NCBI RefSeq assembly: GCF_900091495.1
Contig: NZ_LT607413.1
Location: forward strand, 4,107,001 to 4,171,000
Direction: 5' to 3'
Origin: Micromonospora echinospora
GTDB taxonomy: Bacteria; Actinomycetota; Actinomycetes; Mycobacteriales; Micromonosporaceae
DNA: 64,000 nt
Shown: positions 1 to 8,761 of the stretch, one piece after another
Position numbering within the stretch: position 1 is the first letter of the stretch
Layout: each line of letters starts with the position of its first letter
Notes under the pieces: model-generated
Databases searched by the model: none
The model's input: the letters and a program-made list of their open reading frames with translations, nothing else
Told to the model about the DNA's origin: nothing
Translations under genes and position numbers: made by a program

Positions 1-1
1 C

Positions 2-337
2 CTCGCCGACCGGCTGCACCGGCTCGTCGCGCACGGTCTGGTCTCCCGTTCACCCGATCCCACCCACCGGCAGAAGGTCGTCTACTCACTCACCGAACCC
101 GCCATCCAGCTCGTACCCGTACTGGCGCATCTCGGCGCGTGGGGCCGGCGCCACCTGCCGGTCAGCCGGGAGCTGGCCGTCCGGGCGGAGTTGCTGGAGC
201 GCGGCGGCCCGGAGCTGTGGGACCGGTTCATGGACGAACTCCGGGAACAGCACCTCGGTGTTCCCCGGCCGCCCGGCGCCGGGTCGGTGTTCGCCGAGTT
301 GCGCGCGGCGTACGAGGCCGAGCTGGCCCGGGACTGA
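2..337 (+). CDS. HxlR-family winged-helix regulator (C-terminal part)
   Basis: The reading frame enters from the left edge and stops at 335-337, so only about 111 C-terminal residues are visible. The visible part has the HxlR pattern: a recognition-helix stretch LADRLHRLVAHGLVSR, a wing with KVVYSLTE, then the PVLAHLGAWGRRHL helix used for dimerisation. HxlR proteins are small DNA-binding regulators that often control a divergently transcribed redox or detoxification gene. The tail of about 50 residues after the WGRRHL motif is longer than in minimal HxlR proteins. The start and the promoter lie outside the window, so the target cannot be inferred. Confidence 0.82.
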   Translation, partial: LADRLHRLVAHGLVSRSPDPTHRQKVVYSLTEPAIQLVPVLAHLGAWGRRHLPVSRELAVRAELLERGGPELWDRFMDELREQHLGVPRPPGAGSVFAELRAAYEAELARD

Positions 338-438
338 GATCGCCGCGGCGTTCGCCCGCGTGCCGGGGCGAGTCCGCCCGGCACCTCGCGGGCGGAGCCC
401 GACCGTGACCGCGGGTGTGGTCCCGCCATACTGATCCG

Positions 439-915
439 ATGCGCGAAGAGGATGTCGTCGCCTTCGTCGGCGCACTGCCCGGTGTCGAGCTGCACACCGC
501 CGGCCCGGAAACGGGCGCCCCCGAGGTGGCGTGGGGGGACCACTTCTTCTACTACAACCCCGAACGGATCCTGCCCGCCGACCGTCGGATGCCGTTCGCC
601 ACGATCGTGGTGAAGGACTACCCGGGCTTCGACACCGCTTCGGACCTCGACCGGGACGGCGTTTTCCGGGTGAACGTGGCCGTCGGCCGGCAGGTCTTCG
701 AGGGCCTGTTCGGCTACCCGCCGGCCGCGCAGGCGGAGCACCAGGGCGACCACGACTACGCCGCCCTCGACCGGGTGCTGCCCCACCCGGTCTACGCGAC
801 GCAGGGTTGGATCTCGGTACTCAATCCCGCCTCGGCCACCGCCGGGCAGCTCCGGGACCTGCTCACCGGGGCGCACGCCCGGGCCGCCGCCCGGTACCGC
901 CGCCCGACCGGCTGA
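439..915 (+). CDS. DUF6194-like conserved protein
   Basis: A 158-residue soluble protein without signal peptide or membrane segment. It carries the conserved blocks I associate with the actinobacterial DUF6194 family: an N-terminal helix, WGDHFFYYNP, FATIVVKDYPGFD, VNVAVGRQVFEGLFGY and a C-terminal GWISVLNPA. Function is unknown; the compact alpha/beta layout resembles small DNA-binding-like (MmcQ/YjbR) folds, which is only a guess. I chose the ATG at 439 rather than the upstream GTG at 415 because a CATACT box lies 6 nt before it, the leaderless pattern seen elsewhere in this window. It converges on the OsmC gene. Confidence 0.72.
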   Translation: MREEDVVAFVGALPGVELHTAGPETGAPEVAWGDHFFYYNPERILPADRRMPFATIVVKDYPGFDTASDLDRDGVFRVNVAVGRQVFEGLFGYPPAAQAEHQGDHDYAALDRVLPHPVYATQGWISVLNPASATAGQLRDLLTGAHARAAARYRRPTG

Positions 916-982
916 GCGGTCCGGAAACCGATCCGGCCGGTACGGGGCCGGAGCCCGATCAGGTGGGACGTCCGAGCCCGGG

Positions 983-1501
983 TCAGGCCGGGAGCCGGAG
1001 GTCCTGACCGGTGGGTCCGGGCGGCTCCGGCGTGTCGTCGGCGACGACGGTCGGCTCGTGGCTGACCGGGAAGCTCACCGAGTTGGCGATAAAACAGACG
1101 GCATGCGCTTCCTCGTGCAGGGCGAGCGCCCTGGTCCGCATCGCGGTCGCGGCGACCCGGACGACCGGCCGCAGCACCACCGAGGTGAAGCGCCCGCCGT
1201 CGCCCTGCTGCGCCATGGTGCCGCGCGCCCGGTCGACGTACCCGGTGACGACCACGCCCTGCCGGGAGCAGAGCGCCAGGTACGACAGCATGTGGCACTG
1301 CGCGAGCGCGGCGACCAGCAGCTGTTCCGGGTTCCACCGGCCCGGGTCGCCCCGGAACGCGGGATCGGCGCTGCCGGCGATGGCCGCCGGGCCGTCGGCG
1401 GTCACCTCGTGGTCGCGGCCGTAGTCGCGGTAGCCGCTGGTGCCGGTGCCCCGGTTGCCGGTCCAGCTGACCACCGTCTCGTACTCGTGCAGCCTCGTCA
1501 T
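983..1501 (-). CDS. OsmC-family peroxidase-like protein
   Basis: A 172-residue OsmC/Ohr-superfamily protein. OsmC proteins reduce organic hydroperoxides with a pair of cysteines. Here the first is in the LLVAALAQCHMLSYL helix and the second near the C-terminus in EEAHAVCFIANSVSFPV, the usual arrangement of this subfamily. The N-terminal GRDHEV and GRWNPEQLL blocks also match. The ATG start overlaps the stop codon of the upstream dioxygenase gene by four bases (ATGA), so the two are translationally coupled and probably used together, perhaps in oxidative metabolism of a small substrate. Family assignment is firm; the substrate is unknown. Confidence 0.88.
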   Translation of the reverse strand: MTRLHEYETVVSWTGNRGTGTSGYRDYGRDHEVTADGPAAIAGSADPAFRGDPGRWNPEQLLVAALAQCHMLSYLALCSRQGVVVTGYVDRARGTMAQQGDGGRFTSVVLRPVVRVAATAMRTRALALHEEAHAVCFIANSVSFPVSHEPTVVADDTPEPPGPTGQDLRLPA

Positions 1502-2445
1502 GCCGCGATTCTGCCGGCCCGGCCCGTGTCCAGCCAGAGCCGGATCAGGTCGCGGCGCAGGGCCGGGTCGGGGTCGTCCTCGTAGGCGGTGCGGCTGTGC
1601 AGCACCACCCGGTTGTCGAGGAACTGCATGTCCCCCGGGCGCAGGTCCATGGTGAGCACGAAGCGGGGAGAGTGGGTGAGCTGGTCGAGCACGGTCATCG
1701 CCTCGACCTGGGTCGGGCTCAGCGGTGGTACGTGGGCGCCCCGCCGGGCCGACCGGATGTAGTCCGGCCCGTAGTGGCAGACCAGCGCGCCCCCGTCGGC
1801 ACGAGCGTAGATCGGCTGCTGGTGGAAGCTCTCCGGACCGTCGCCGGTACGGCGGTCGAACCACCACGGCTGGTAGAGCACGGCTGCCAGGTCCGGCCGG
1901 GTGCGCACGATCTCGTTGTGGACGGCCACCGCGCTGACGACGGTGCTGAGCCCACCAGCCCGTGCCGGCCGGACGCAGAGCAGGGCCACGACGTCCGTCG
2001 GGTCGGCGTGGAAACCCACCTGTCGACGGTGCTGGAAACTGCGGGTCGTCGACCGGGCCGGGTCGGCGCCCTCGTCGCGCACGTGCACCAGCGGCACCCG
2101 CTGTGACAACTGCGGCACGAGGTCACCGACGTGGCTGGCGAGCCCCACCGCCAGGATCTCGCACCGGTCCTCGGCGAGCCCGGCGACCGGCACCCCACGC
2201 AGCAGGCCGACGCCGCTCCCGCCGGTCACCTCGGCACCCAGCCGGGCGAGCAGAGGACCGAGGGTGGGCAGCGGAAACACCTCCGGCGTCAGCTCCGCCA
2301 GGGGAGTTCCCGCCCGGTGGGCCGCCTCGGCGGCGGCCAGCAGCTCGGCCCGGTGGGCATCGGTCAGGGTCCGGTGCCACCGGTCGTCGTGGGCCATCCG
2401 CTCGCCGTGCCAGTCCGCCGGATGGGACACCTCGGTCACCGTCAT
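1498..2445 (-). CDS. TauD/TfdA-family Fe(II)/2-oxoglutarate dioxygenase
   Basis: A 315-residue non-haem iron oxygenase. The iron ligands are visible as the HxD pair in GFHADPTDVVALL and the distal His in DNRVVLHSRTAYEDD; the 2-oxoglutarate-binding Arg is probably in RRDLIRLWL. The layout is closest to the clavaminate-synthase-like/TauD group, which hydroxylates amino acids, sulfonates or natural-product intermediates using 2-oxoglutarate and O2. The ATG at 2445 has a strong ribosome binding site (GGAGGTGA). It is the first gene of a two-gene operon with the OsmC protein. No biosynthetic cluster genes are adjacent, so the substrate cannot be named. Confidence 0.87.
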   Translation of the reverse strand: MTVTEVSHPADWHGERMAHDDRWHRTLTDAHRAELLAAAEAAHRAGTPLAELTPEVFPLPTLGPLLARLGAEVTGGSGVGLLRGVPVAGLAEDRCEILAVGLASHVGDLVPQLSQRVPLVHVRDEGADPARSTTRSFQHRRQVGFHADPTDVVALLCVRPARAGGLSTVVSAVAVHNEIVRTRPDLAAVLYQPWWFDRRTGDGPESFHQQPIYARADGGALVCHYGPDYIRSARRGAHVPPLSPTQVEAMTVLDQLTHSPRFVLTMDLRPGDMQFLDNRVVLHSRTAYEDDPDPALRRDLIRLWLDTGRAGRIAA

Positions 2446-2669
2446 CACGTCACCTCCCCGCCGGTCCGCCCGGAGCCGACCGGCACAGCTCCCATCATGG
2501 GGCTGCGCCGGACCGTGGCGGATCCGGTCTGCCGAGGGCGTAACGGGCGGGTCGACGGCCCGCCCGCCGCCGGCACCGCACGGACGGGTGCGTGGCCGTG
2601 ACGGCGGCCGGGGCGCGGGGGCGTGACGGCGGAGGGCGCGGGGGCGACGGTGACGCGGGACGGGCCGAC

Positions 2670-3152
2670 TCAGCGCGCAGCGGTGAGCAGGACGGCGAGG
2701 CGCTCGGCCACCCCGGGGGCGTGCAGGTGCAGCCGGGCCACGTTGACCGCGTCCTCGCCGACCACGGCGAGCAGCGCCTGACTGTCGACCGCGTAGACGC
2801 TGAGGTAGCCGGTGGCGTTGCGGACGGTCGACTGCCGGAACGGTCCCTGCCGGAGGCTCAGACCGACCTGCCGGCCCAGACCGAAGGTGCTGGCGGCGAG
2901 TGCGGCCAGGTCGTCCGGACTCGACCCGTCGGGCATGGTGTGGGTGATGAGCAGCCCGTCGACCCCGCCCAGGACGCAACCGGTCACACCCGGGATCTGG
3001 AGCCGCAGCTCGGCCAGTTCGGTGTTGATCGCCGCGTACGGCAGGGACCGGCTGCCGGCCAACGACGGGACGTGACGTTCCGGCGGTGGCGGGGGGCCGG
3101 CCGGCCGGACCCGGCGGGGAAGGGCTGTCTCGCCCGGGACGGGGACGTTCAC
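2670..3152 (-). CDS. Roadblock/LC7-domain protein, second of a pair
   Basis: A 160-residue protein. After about 35 residues of proline-rich leader comes a roadblock/LC7 fold: AINTELAELRLQIPGVTGCVLGGVDGLLI, then SSPDDLAALAASTFGLGRQV, then YLSVYAVDSQALLAVVGEDAVNVARLHLHA. Roadblock proteins dimerise and act on small GTPases (MglB on MglA) or serve as scaffolds. In actinomycetes they are common in conservons next to a sensor kinase, DUF742 protein and GTPase; none of those is present here. The GTG start overlaps the stop of the preceding roadblock gene (GTGA), so the two should be made in equal amounts and may form a heterodimer. Confidence 0.82.
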   Translation of the reverse strand: MNVPVPGETALPRRVRPAGPPPPPERHVPSLAGSRSLPYAAINTELAELRLQIPGVTGCVLGGVDGLLITHTMPDGSSPDDLAALAASTFGLGRQVGLSLRQGPFRQSTVRNATGYLSVYAVDSQALLAVVGEDAVNVARLHLHAPGVAERLAVLLTAAR

Positions 3153-3520
3153 AACTCCAGGCTCTCCTCGATGTTGCGCAACTGGTGCCGGGCGAGCGCC
3201 AGGTTGGCCCGGCTCTTGCTCAGCATCAGGTAGAGGAACAGACCCTTGCCGTGGCGGCCGGTCAACGGCCGGATCACGTGGTACTGCGTGCCGAGCGTGA
3301 TGAGGACGTCCTCGATCTCGTCGTTGAGCTTCAGCATCTCGATGGTGCGCATCTTGGCGCGGACCACGTCGGTGTTGCCGGCTGCGGCGACCGTCAGGTC
3401 CAGCTCGGCAGTGCCCCCCGCGACGCCGAGCGTCATTCCGCTGGTGTAGTCCACCAGGGCGACACCGATGGCGCCCTCGATCTGCATCGCGTTCTTCAGG
3501 GCGACGTCAAGGTTCGCCAC
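3149..3520 (-). CDS. Roadblock/LC7-like protein, first of a pair
   Basis: A 123-residue protein: an N-terminal helix (VANLDVALKNAMQIEGAIGVALVDYTSG), a central sheet with VAGGTAELDLTVAAAGNTDVVRAK, and a C-terminal part with ITLGTQYHVIRPL and KGLFLYLMLSKSRANLALARHQL. This is the roadblock/LC7 topology in a divergent version typical of actinobacteria. I chose the GTG at 3520 because it has a GGGGGAAG ribosome binding site; the longer frame upstream lacks conserved character. It precedes and overlaps the second roadblock gene. A missing conservon-type GTPase may be supplied in trans. Confidence 0.75.
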   Translation of the reverse strand: MANLDVALKNAMQIEGAIGVALVDYTSGMTLGVAGGTAELDLTVAAAGNTDVVRAKMRTIEMLKLNDEIEDVLITLGTQYHVIRPLTGRHGKGLFLYLMLSKSRANLALARHQLRNIEESLEL

Positions 3521-3897
3521 GGACTTCCCCCAGTCAGCGAGATGGCGCCGCTGCCGACAGGTACGGTGCCAGGGAAGGATGCCCGGGTCGGCGCAACGCC
3601 TTGTGGAACGTTGCCACGAGGCTTGCACATTGCCCAGGTCAGCGCACCCCGACAACGCCCCAACCATTCGACCAGCCGTCCGGAGCACACCACTTACCAG
3701 CGAGAACCTGCCGTCCGGTGGATGGCTCCGGCGCGTGGGCGTCTGTTAGGGGGCGGTCGGGTGACCCGACCGGGGCGCCGTGGCGGTGTTCTTCGCCGTT
3801 TCGCCTCCTGCCGGCGCGAGCACGTCTACTGTGGATGACGTCGGCGGCTACGCATGATCCGGTGGCGGCCGGTGACGCCCGGGTGCACAGTGATGTC
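3521..3897. other. Divergent intergenic region, roadblock operon / 66-aa gene
   Basis: This 377-base gap must hold the promoters of the roadblock operon (leftward) and of the small gene at 3898 (rightward). I see no convincing conserved open frame. The one clear structure is an 8-bp inverted repeat, CGGTCGGG/CCCGACCG with a 3-base loop, at 3754-3772, which could be an operator. A CACAGT hexamer lies 6 nt before the ATG at 3898, compatible with a leaderless transcript. Nothing else stands out. Confidence 0.4.
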
Positions 3898-4098
3898 ATG
3901 AGTGACAGCGGACGCGGAAGCTACTACTGGTGCCTGCGACACCATCGGGTCGAGACCGAGGCCGACAAGTGCCCGGCCAAGTTCGTGCTCGGTCCGTATC
4001 CGTCGGCAGCCGACGCCGAGAACGCCCTGGAGAGGGTGCAGGAGCGGAACGAGGCGTGGGAGGCCGAGGACGCCCGTTGGACCGGGGAGGACAGATGA
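3898..4098 (+). CDS. Small conserved actinobacterial protein (66 aa)
   Basis: A 66-residue acidic protein beginning MSDSGRGSYYWCLRHHRVE and containing KCPAKFVLGPYPSAADAENALERVQERNEAWEAED; it is quoted here only as separate short blocks. It has a Cys/His-containing N-terminus (YWCLRHHRVE ... DKC), possibly a small metal site, followed by a charged helix. Proteins of this kind are widespread in actinomycetes but have no assigned function. The helix contains the YPSAADAENAL pattern seen in SPOR-like small domains. It lies about 80 bases upstream of the histone-like gene on the same strand and may share its transcript. Confidence 0.72.
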   Translation: MSDSGRGSYYWCLRHHRVETEADKCPAKFVLGPYPSAADAENALERVQERNEAWEAEDARWTGEDR

Positions 4099-4180
4099 AC
4101 GACGCGGGACACCCCGCGTCGAGGAACTCCGGGCTCCGGACGGAGCCTCGCGAGCGCATGTCCCCGAGGAGGGAGACGAG

Positions 4181-5272
4181 ATGGCCGACGCACGCAGCGC
4201 CGCCACCCGCCCGGCCACCGCCCGTACCACCGCCAAGAAGACCGCCGCGGCGGAGCGGAACACCGGTGCCAGCAGCACGACCCCGGTCCGGAAGTCCACC
4301 ACGGCGGCCCGCCGTGGCACGGCGGGCGGGGTGACGGCGACCCGTGCCACCACCGCCCGGCGGACCGGCCCGGTCGCCCGGCAGGCGCCCGCCGGTGCCG
4401 TCGCCAACGCGAACCGCACGAACGTCACCGCTCCGGGTCCGGCCCGGAAGACCACGGGCGGTACGACATCCGCCGGCTCGCGGGCCGCCGACCGGAGAGC
4501 GGCCGGCACGGACACCGCCGACAGGAGCGCCGGTACGTCGGCGCGCAGGAGCGCCGCCACCGGGGCCGGCACGGCGCGGAAGGCCGCCACCGGGGGGACC
4601 ACGAAGGCGGTTCCGACCGCCCCGCCGGCCACGGCGGCGGCGAAGCGGACCGCCACCACCGCGCCGAAGAAGGCAGGCACGGCGAAGAAGGCAACCGCGC
4701 CGAAGAAGACGACGGTGGCGAAGAAGGCGAGCGCCCCGAAGAAGACGGCGGCGGCGAAGAAGACGAGCGCGCCGAGGAAGACGGCGGCGACGAAGACGAC
4801 CACGGCGGCGAAGCGGACCGCTACCGGCGCGGCGAAGAAGGCCACGGCGGTGAAGAAGACCGCCACGGCGGCCAAGCGGACCGTCTCGGCCGTGACCGGC
4901 CGCGCCGCCGAGACCGGCCGCAAGGCGACCACCGCGAAGCGCACCGCCTCCACTACGGCGCGGAAGGCGACGACGGCGACCCGCCCGGCGGTCCGGAAGG
5001 CGACGGCGGCCACCCAGGCTCCGGTCCGCACGGCCACCTCGCGGCGACCGGCGTCCACCACGTCGACGGCGAAGCAGGCTCCGACCCGCACCGCCGCCGC
5101 GTCGGCCGCCGCCCGGCGGGAGGCCCGGACCAGCACGTCGACCGCCACCACGAAGCGGACCACCTCGGCCCGCAAGACCGCTGGCCGGAAGGTGGCCGCA
5201 GGGCGGTCGACGGTCAAGCCGGCGGGCGCCGCCCCGGCCCGTGTCCGCAGGGCCACCGGTCCGGCCGACTGA
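4181..5272 (+). CDS. Histone-H1-like lysine/alanine-rich DNA-binding protein
   Basis: A 363-residue, extremely basic low-complexity protein of Ala, Thr, Lys, Arg and Pro. From about residue 150 it is a string of near-repeats of the type AKKATAPKKT and AAKKTSAPRKT, the (K/A/P)-rich pattern of histone H1 tails and of the C-termini of mycobacterial HU and Streptomyces H1-like proteins. No globular HU domain is present, so it is tail only. It probably binds DNA non-specifically and compacts the nucleoid. The ATG at 4181 has a good ribosome binding site (GAGGAGGGAGA). The repetitive sequence (about 4630-4900) is prone to slippage, so length may differ between strains. Confidence 0.75.
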   Translation: MADARSAATRPATARTTAKKTAAAERNTGASSTTPVRKSTTAARRGTAGGVTATRATTARRTGPVARQAPAGAVANANRTNVTAPGPARKTTGGTTSAGSRAADRRAAGTDTADRSAGTSARRSAATGAGTARKAATGGTTKAVPTAPPATAAAKRTATTAPKKAGTAKKATAPKKTTVAKKASAPKKTAAAKKTSAPRKTAATKTTTAAKRTATGAAKKATAVKKTATAAKRTVSAVTGRAAETGRKATTAKRTASTTARKATTATRPAVRKATAATQAPVRTATSRRPASTTSTAKQAPTRTAAASAAARREARTSTSTATTKRTTSARKTAGRKVAAGRSTVKPAGAAPARVRRATGPAD

Positions 5273-5403
5273 CCCGGGTACGCACACCGTCCCGTCCCCC
5301 GCTCCGGCCGACCGCCCCGGGTAGGCACAGCGGCCCCGTCCACCGGGCGGGGGCGGTGCCGCCTCCCGAGCGGAACCGCCCGTGCGCTGCCAGGATGGGT
5401 GCC

Positions 5404-6828
5404 GTGGTCATCCGACGCGTACTGGCACCCCGCATCGACTTCGGCGCGCTCCGGCGGGAACTGGGGTTGCCCGACCGCTTCCCACCCGAAGCGCAGCAGG
5501 AGGCAGACGCGGCGGCGGCGCGTCCCCTGCCGGCGCTCACCGACCGGACCGACGTCCCGCTGGTCACCCTCGACCCGGCCACCTCCCGGGACCTGGACCA
5601 GGCGATGTGCCTGACCCGGCGACCGGGCGGCGGCTACCGGGTGCGCTACGCCATCGCCGACGTCGCCACCCACGTCCGCCCCGGCGGGCCGCTGGAGGCG
5701 GAGACCTGGCGACGTGGGCAGACCGTCTACCTGCCCGACGGCAACGTGCCGCTGCACCCGGAGACCCTCAGCGAGCAGGCGGCGAGCCTGCTGCCTGACG
5801 TCGAGCGGGCGGCCGTGCTCTGGACCATCGACCTGGACGCCGACGCGGCCACCGTCGGCGTGCACCTGGAACGGGCCCGGGTCCGCAGCCGCGCCAAACT
5901 CGACTACCGGGGCGTGCAGGCCGACGCCGACGCCGGTCGGCTGGCCGAGCCCATCGCCCTCCTGCCGGAACTGGGCGCCCTGCTGACCGCGCGGGGACTG
6001 CGGCGCGGGGCGGTCAACCTGCCCCTGCCCGAGCAGGACGTGGAACCCGATGGCGACGGCTGGCGGCTGGTGCTGCGCGGACCGGTGCCGATGGAGGACC
6101 ACAACGCGCAGATCTCGCTGCTGACCGGGATGGCCGCCGCCGACCTCATGCTCGCCGGCCGGATCGGACTGCTGCGGACGATGCCCGCCGCGAAACCGGA
6201 GGCGGTGGCGCGGCTGCGGGCCGCCGCCGCCCCGCTCGGGGTGGACTGGCCGGACGGGATGCCGGTCGGCGACGTCATCGCCCGGCTCGACCCGGCCCAG
6301 CCCCGGGCGGCGGCCTTCGTCGACCAGGCCGCCGAGCTGATGCGCGGGGCCGCGTACACGGCCTTCGACGGCGAGGTGCCGGCCGAGCCGGGGCACGGCG
6401 GGGTGGGGGCCGCGTACGCCCACGTCACCGCGCCGTTGCGGAGGCTCGCCGACCGGTACGCCACCGAGGTCTGCCTCGCCCTGTACGAGGACCGGCCGGT
6501 GCCGGAGTGGGCGCGGGCGGCGCTGCCGAGGCTGCCCGGGACGATGGCGACCACCGACCGGACCGCCGGGGCGGCCACCCGGGGCGCGGTCGAACTGGCC
6601 GAGGCGGTGCTGCTCGCCGACCGGGTGGGGGAGACGTTCGAGGCGGCGGTGCTGGACGTGGACGCCCCCGTCACCCGTGGAGGCCGGCAGCCCGGCGGAA
6701 CGGTGGCGTTGGACTCGCCGCCCGTGCGGGCCCGCTGCACCGGTGAGCTGCCGCTGGGCGAACGGGTCACCGTCCGCCTGGTCACCGCCGATCCGACCAC
6801 CCGCCGGGTGACCTTCGCCCGTGCCTGA
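5404..6828 (+). CDS. RNB-domain ribonuclease (RNase II/R family)
   Basis: About 474 residues, shorter than E. coli RNase II (644) or RNase R (813). It consists mainly of the catalytic RNB domain with a reduced C-terminal part; the usual N-terminal cold-shock domains are missing. The metal-binding signature is present as TLDPATSRDLDQAM, and further RNB blocks are YAIADVATHV, YLPDGNVPLHPETLS, VPMEDHNAQISLL and YAHVTAPLRRLADRYA. Such enzymes degrade RNA processively from the 3' end. Short RNB proteins are common in actinobacteria. I prefer the GTG at 5404, since CAGGAT ends 7 nt before it (leaderless pattern); the ATG at 5395 is an alternative start. Confidence 0.86.
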   Translation: MVIRRVLAPRIDFGALRRELGLPDRFPPEAQQEADAAAARPLPALTDRTDVPLVTLDPATSRDLDQAMCLTRRPGGGYRVRYAIADVATHVRPGGPLEAETWRRGQTVYLPDGNVPLHPETLSEQAASLLPDVERAAVLWTIDLDADAATVGVHLERARVRSRAKLDYRGVQADADAGRLAEPIALLPELGALLTARGLRRGAVNLPLPEQDVEPDGDGWRLVLRGPVPMEDHNAQISLLTGMAAADLMLAGRIGLLRTMPAAKPEAVARLRAAAAPLGVDWPDGMPVGDVIARLDPAQPRAAAFVDQAAELMRGAAYTAFDGEVPAEPGHGGVGAAYAHVTAPLRRLADRYATEVCLALYEDRPVPEWARAALPRLPGTMATTDRTAGAATRGAVELAEAVLLADRVGETFEAAVLDVDAPVTRGGRQPGGTVALDSPPVRARCTGELPLGERVTVRLVTADPTTRRVTFARA

Positions 6829-6896
6829 CCGGCTGCGGAGTTTCTCACCGCTGAAGGCTCTGCCGCCCGTGGGGGACCGTTTGCGAGGATGAGCCC

Positions 6897-7595
6897 ATGG
6901 CATACGACGCGAGCGCACTGCCCGACGTGTCCGGGCTGACCGTGGGCATCATCGGCGGCACCGGCGACCAGGGACGGGGGCTCGCCTACCGGTTCGCCCG
7001 GGCCGGGCAGACCGTGCTGATCGGCTCCCGGTCCGCCGAGCGCGCCGAGGAGGCCGCACGGGAGATCGCGTCGTTGCCCGGCGTGGCCGCCGACGCCACC
7101 GTCACCGGGGCCGGCAACGAGGAGGTGGCCCGGCGCAGCGACGTGGTGATCGTGGCGGTGCCCTGGGACGGGCACGCCGCCACCGTCGCCGCCCTGGCCG
7201 GACCGCTCGCCGGCAAGATCGTCGTCGACTGCGTGAACCCGCTCGGCTTCGACAAGCAGGGCCCGTACGCGCTGACCGTCGAGGAGGGCAGCGCCGTCCA
7301 GCAGGCCGCCGCGCTGCTGCCCGAGTCCCGGGTGTGCGCCGCGTTCAACCACGTCAGCGCGCCCCTGCTGGCCGACCCGGAGGTCGACCGGATCCAGCTC
7401 GACGTGCTCGTCTGCACCGAGGACCGGGACGCCGCCGCCGTGGTCGCCGCGCTGGCCGCCCGGATCCCCGGCATGCGGGGCATCTACGCCGGCCGGCTGC
7501 GCAACGCCCACCAGATCGAGGCGTTCACCGCCAACCTGATCGCCATCAACAAGCGGTACAAGGCGCACGCCGGCATCCGGGTCACCGACCTGTGA
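6897..7595 (+). CDS. npdG: F420H2:NADP+ oxidoreductase
   Basis: A 232-residue Rossmann-fold enzyme. The dinucleotide motif GIIGGTGDQGRGLAYRFA starts at about residue 16, followed by VLIGSRSAERAEEAA, where Ser-Arg reads the NADP phosphate. Further family blocks are VIVAVPWDGHAATV, VVDCVNPLGFDKQGPYA and VCAAFNHVSAPLL. It transfers hydride between coenzyme F420 and NADP, which fits an F420-using actinomycete. A GAGGAT box ends 6 nt before the ATG, so the transcript is probably leaderless. It converges with panB across a strong hairpin. Confidence 0.92.
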   Translation: MAYDASALPDVSGLTVGIIGGTGDQGRGLAYRFARAGQTVLIGSRSAERAEEAAREIASLPGVAADATVTGAGNEEVARRSDVVIVAVPWDGHAATVAALAGPLAGKIVVDCVNPLGFDKQGPYALTVEEGSAVQQAAALLPESRVCAAFNHVSAPLLADPEVDRIQLDVLVCTEDRDAAAVVAALAARIPGMRGIYAGRLRNAHQIEAFTANLIAINKRYKAHAGIRVTDL

Positions 7596-7650
7596 GCCGG
7601 TGCCGCCGGCCACCCGGCGGCCCTGAACCACCGTCACCGCGACCCGCCCG

Positions 7651-7681
7651 GGGTCGGGCCGGGAGGCACCCGGCCCGACCC
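7651..7681. terminator. Bidirectional hairpin terminator between npdG and panB
   Basis: A perfect 13-bp stem (GGGTCGGGCCGGG at 7651-7663 pairs with 7669-7681) with a 5-base loop lies in the 91-base gap between two convergent genes. It has no U-run, as is usual for actinobacterial intrinsic terminators. Confidence 0.7.
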
Positions 7682-7686
7682 GTACC

Positions 7687-8562
7687 TCAGAAGGTGTGCT
7701 CGGCGGCCGGGAACTCCCCGCCGCGGACCTCGTCGGCGAAGCGGCGCGTCGCGTCGGTCAGGACGCCGGCCAGGTCGGCGTAGCGCTTGACGAACCGGGG
7801 GGCCTTCCCGCCGCGCAGACCGGCCATGTCCTGCCAGACCAGCACCTGCGCGTCGGTCTCCGGACCGGCGCCGATGCCGACGGTCGGGATGGTCAGCGCA
7901 CCGGTCACCCGCTTGGCGACCTCACCGGGCACCATCTCCAGCACCACCGCGAAGGCGCCCGCCTCGGCCACCGCCCGCGCGTCGGCCAGCACCTCCTCGG
8001 CGGCCTCGCCGCGGCCCTGCACCCGGTACCCGCCGATGGTGTGCTCCCGCTGCGGGGTGAAACCGACGTGCGCCATCACCGGGATACCCGCCCCGGTGAT
8101 CGCCTCGATCTGGGGGGCGCAGCGTCGGCCGCCCTCCAGCTTCACCGCGTGGCAGCCGCCCTCCTTCATGAAACGCACCGCCGTGCGCAGCGCCTGCGTC
8201 GGCCCCTCCTCGTACGAGCCGAAGGGCAGGTCGGCCACGACCAGGGTGGTCCGGGTGGCCCGGACCACCGCCCGGACCAGGGACAGCATCTCGTCGACGG
8301 TGACCGGCAGGGTGGTCTCGTGGCCGAAGACGTTGTTCGCGGCCGAGTCGCCGACCAGCAGCACCGGGATGCCCGCCTGGTCGAAGATCGCGGCGGTGTA
8401 CTGGTCGTACGCGGTCAGCATCGGCCACCGCTCGCCGCGCTCCTTGGCGGCCAGCAGGTCCCGGGTGCGTACCCGCCGGGTCGCCGGCCCGCCGTAGAGC
8501 GCCGTCACCTCGTGGGGACCGGGGTCGCCGGTGGGCACGGCGCCGCTCACTACATCGGACAT
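7687..8562 (-). CDS. panB: 3-methyl-2-oxobutanoate hydroxymethyltransferase
   Basis: A 291-residue enzyme of pantothenate (coenzyme A) synthesis. It adds a hydroxymethyl group from methylene-tetrahydrofolate to 2-oxoisovalerate. The TIM-barrel signatures are present: [28 protein letters not shown] (metal-binding Asp), [30 protein letters not shown], and [18 protein letters not shown]. The N-terminal 30 residues are an extension common in actinobacteria. The ATG at 8562 has a GAGAGGAG ribosome binding site. In M. tuberculosis panB also lies a few genes from glnA2, as here. Confidence 0.96.
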   Translation of the reverse strand: MSDVVSGAVPTGDPGPHEVTALYGGPATRRVRTRDLLAAKERGERWPMLTAYDQYTAAIFDQAGIPVLLVGDSAANNVFGHETTLPVTVDEMLSLVRAVVRATRTTLVVADLPFGSYEEGPTQALRTAVRFMKEGGCHAVKLEGGRRCAPQIEAITGAGIPVMAHVGFTPQREHTIGGYRVQGRGEAAEEVLADARAVAEAGAFAVVLEMVPGEVAKRVTGALTIPTVGIGAGPETDAQVLVWQDMAGLRGGKAPRFVKRYADLAGVLTDATRRFADEVRGGEFPAAEHTF

Positions 8563-8761
8563 GTCCGCTCCTCTCGCCTCGAGGCCGCCCTCGCGGTCCC
8601 CGGGCCACCCGCATCGTCGCACCGCCCGAGGGCGGCCCGGCAGAGCGCAGTGGAGGAATTCACAGCCCGTGGGGCGAGCCACCCGGCGGGCATCCACGCC
8701 CGCAGGATCGCCGCACTGGCCGTGCCGCCTCGGCCGGCACCGGCAGCCCGGCCCTGCGACC

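Noticed and set aside
4630..4900. Repetitive AAGAAG-rich DNA as a possible CRISPR or mobile element
   Set aside because: It is in-frame coding repeat of the histone-like protein.
3826..6918. A 1030-codon open frame on the minus strand over the histone-like and RNB genes
   Set aside because: It is the GC-rich antisense shadow of well-supported plus-strand genes; its translation is low-complexity and matches no family.
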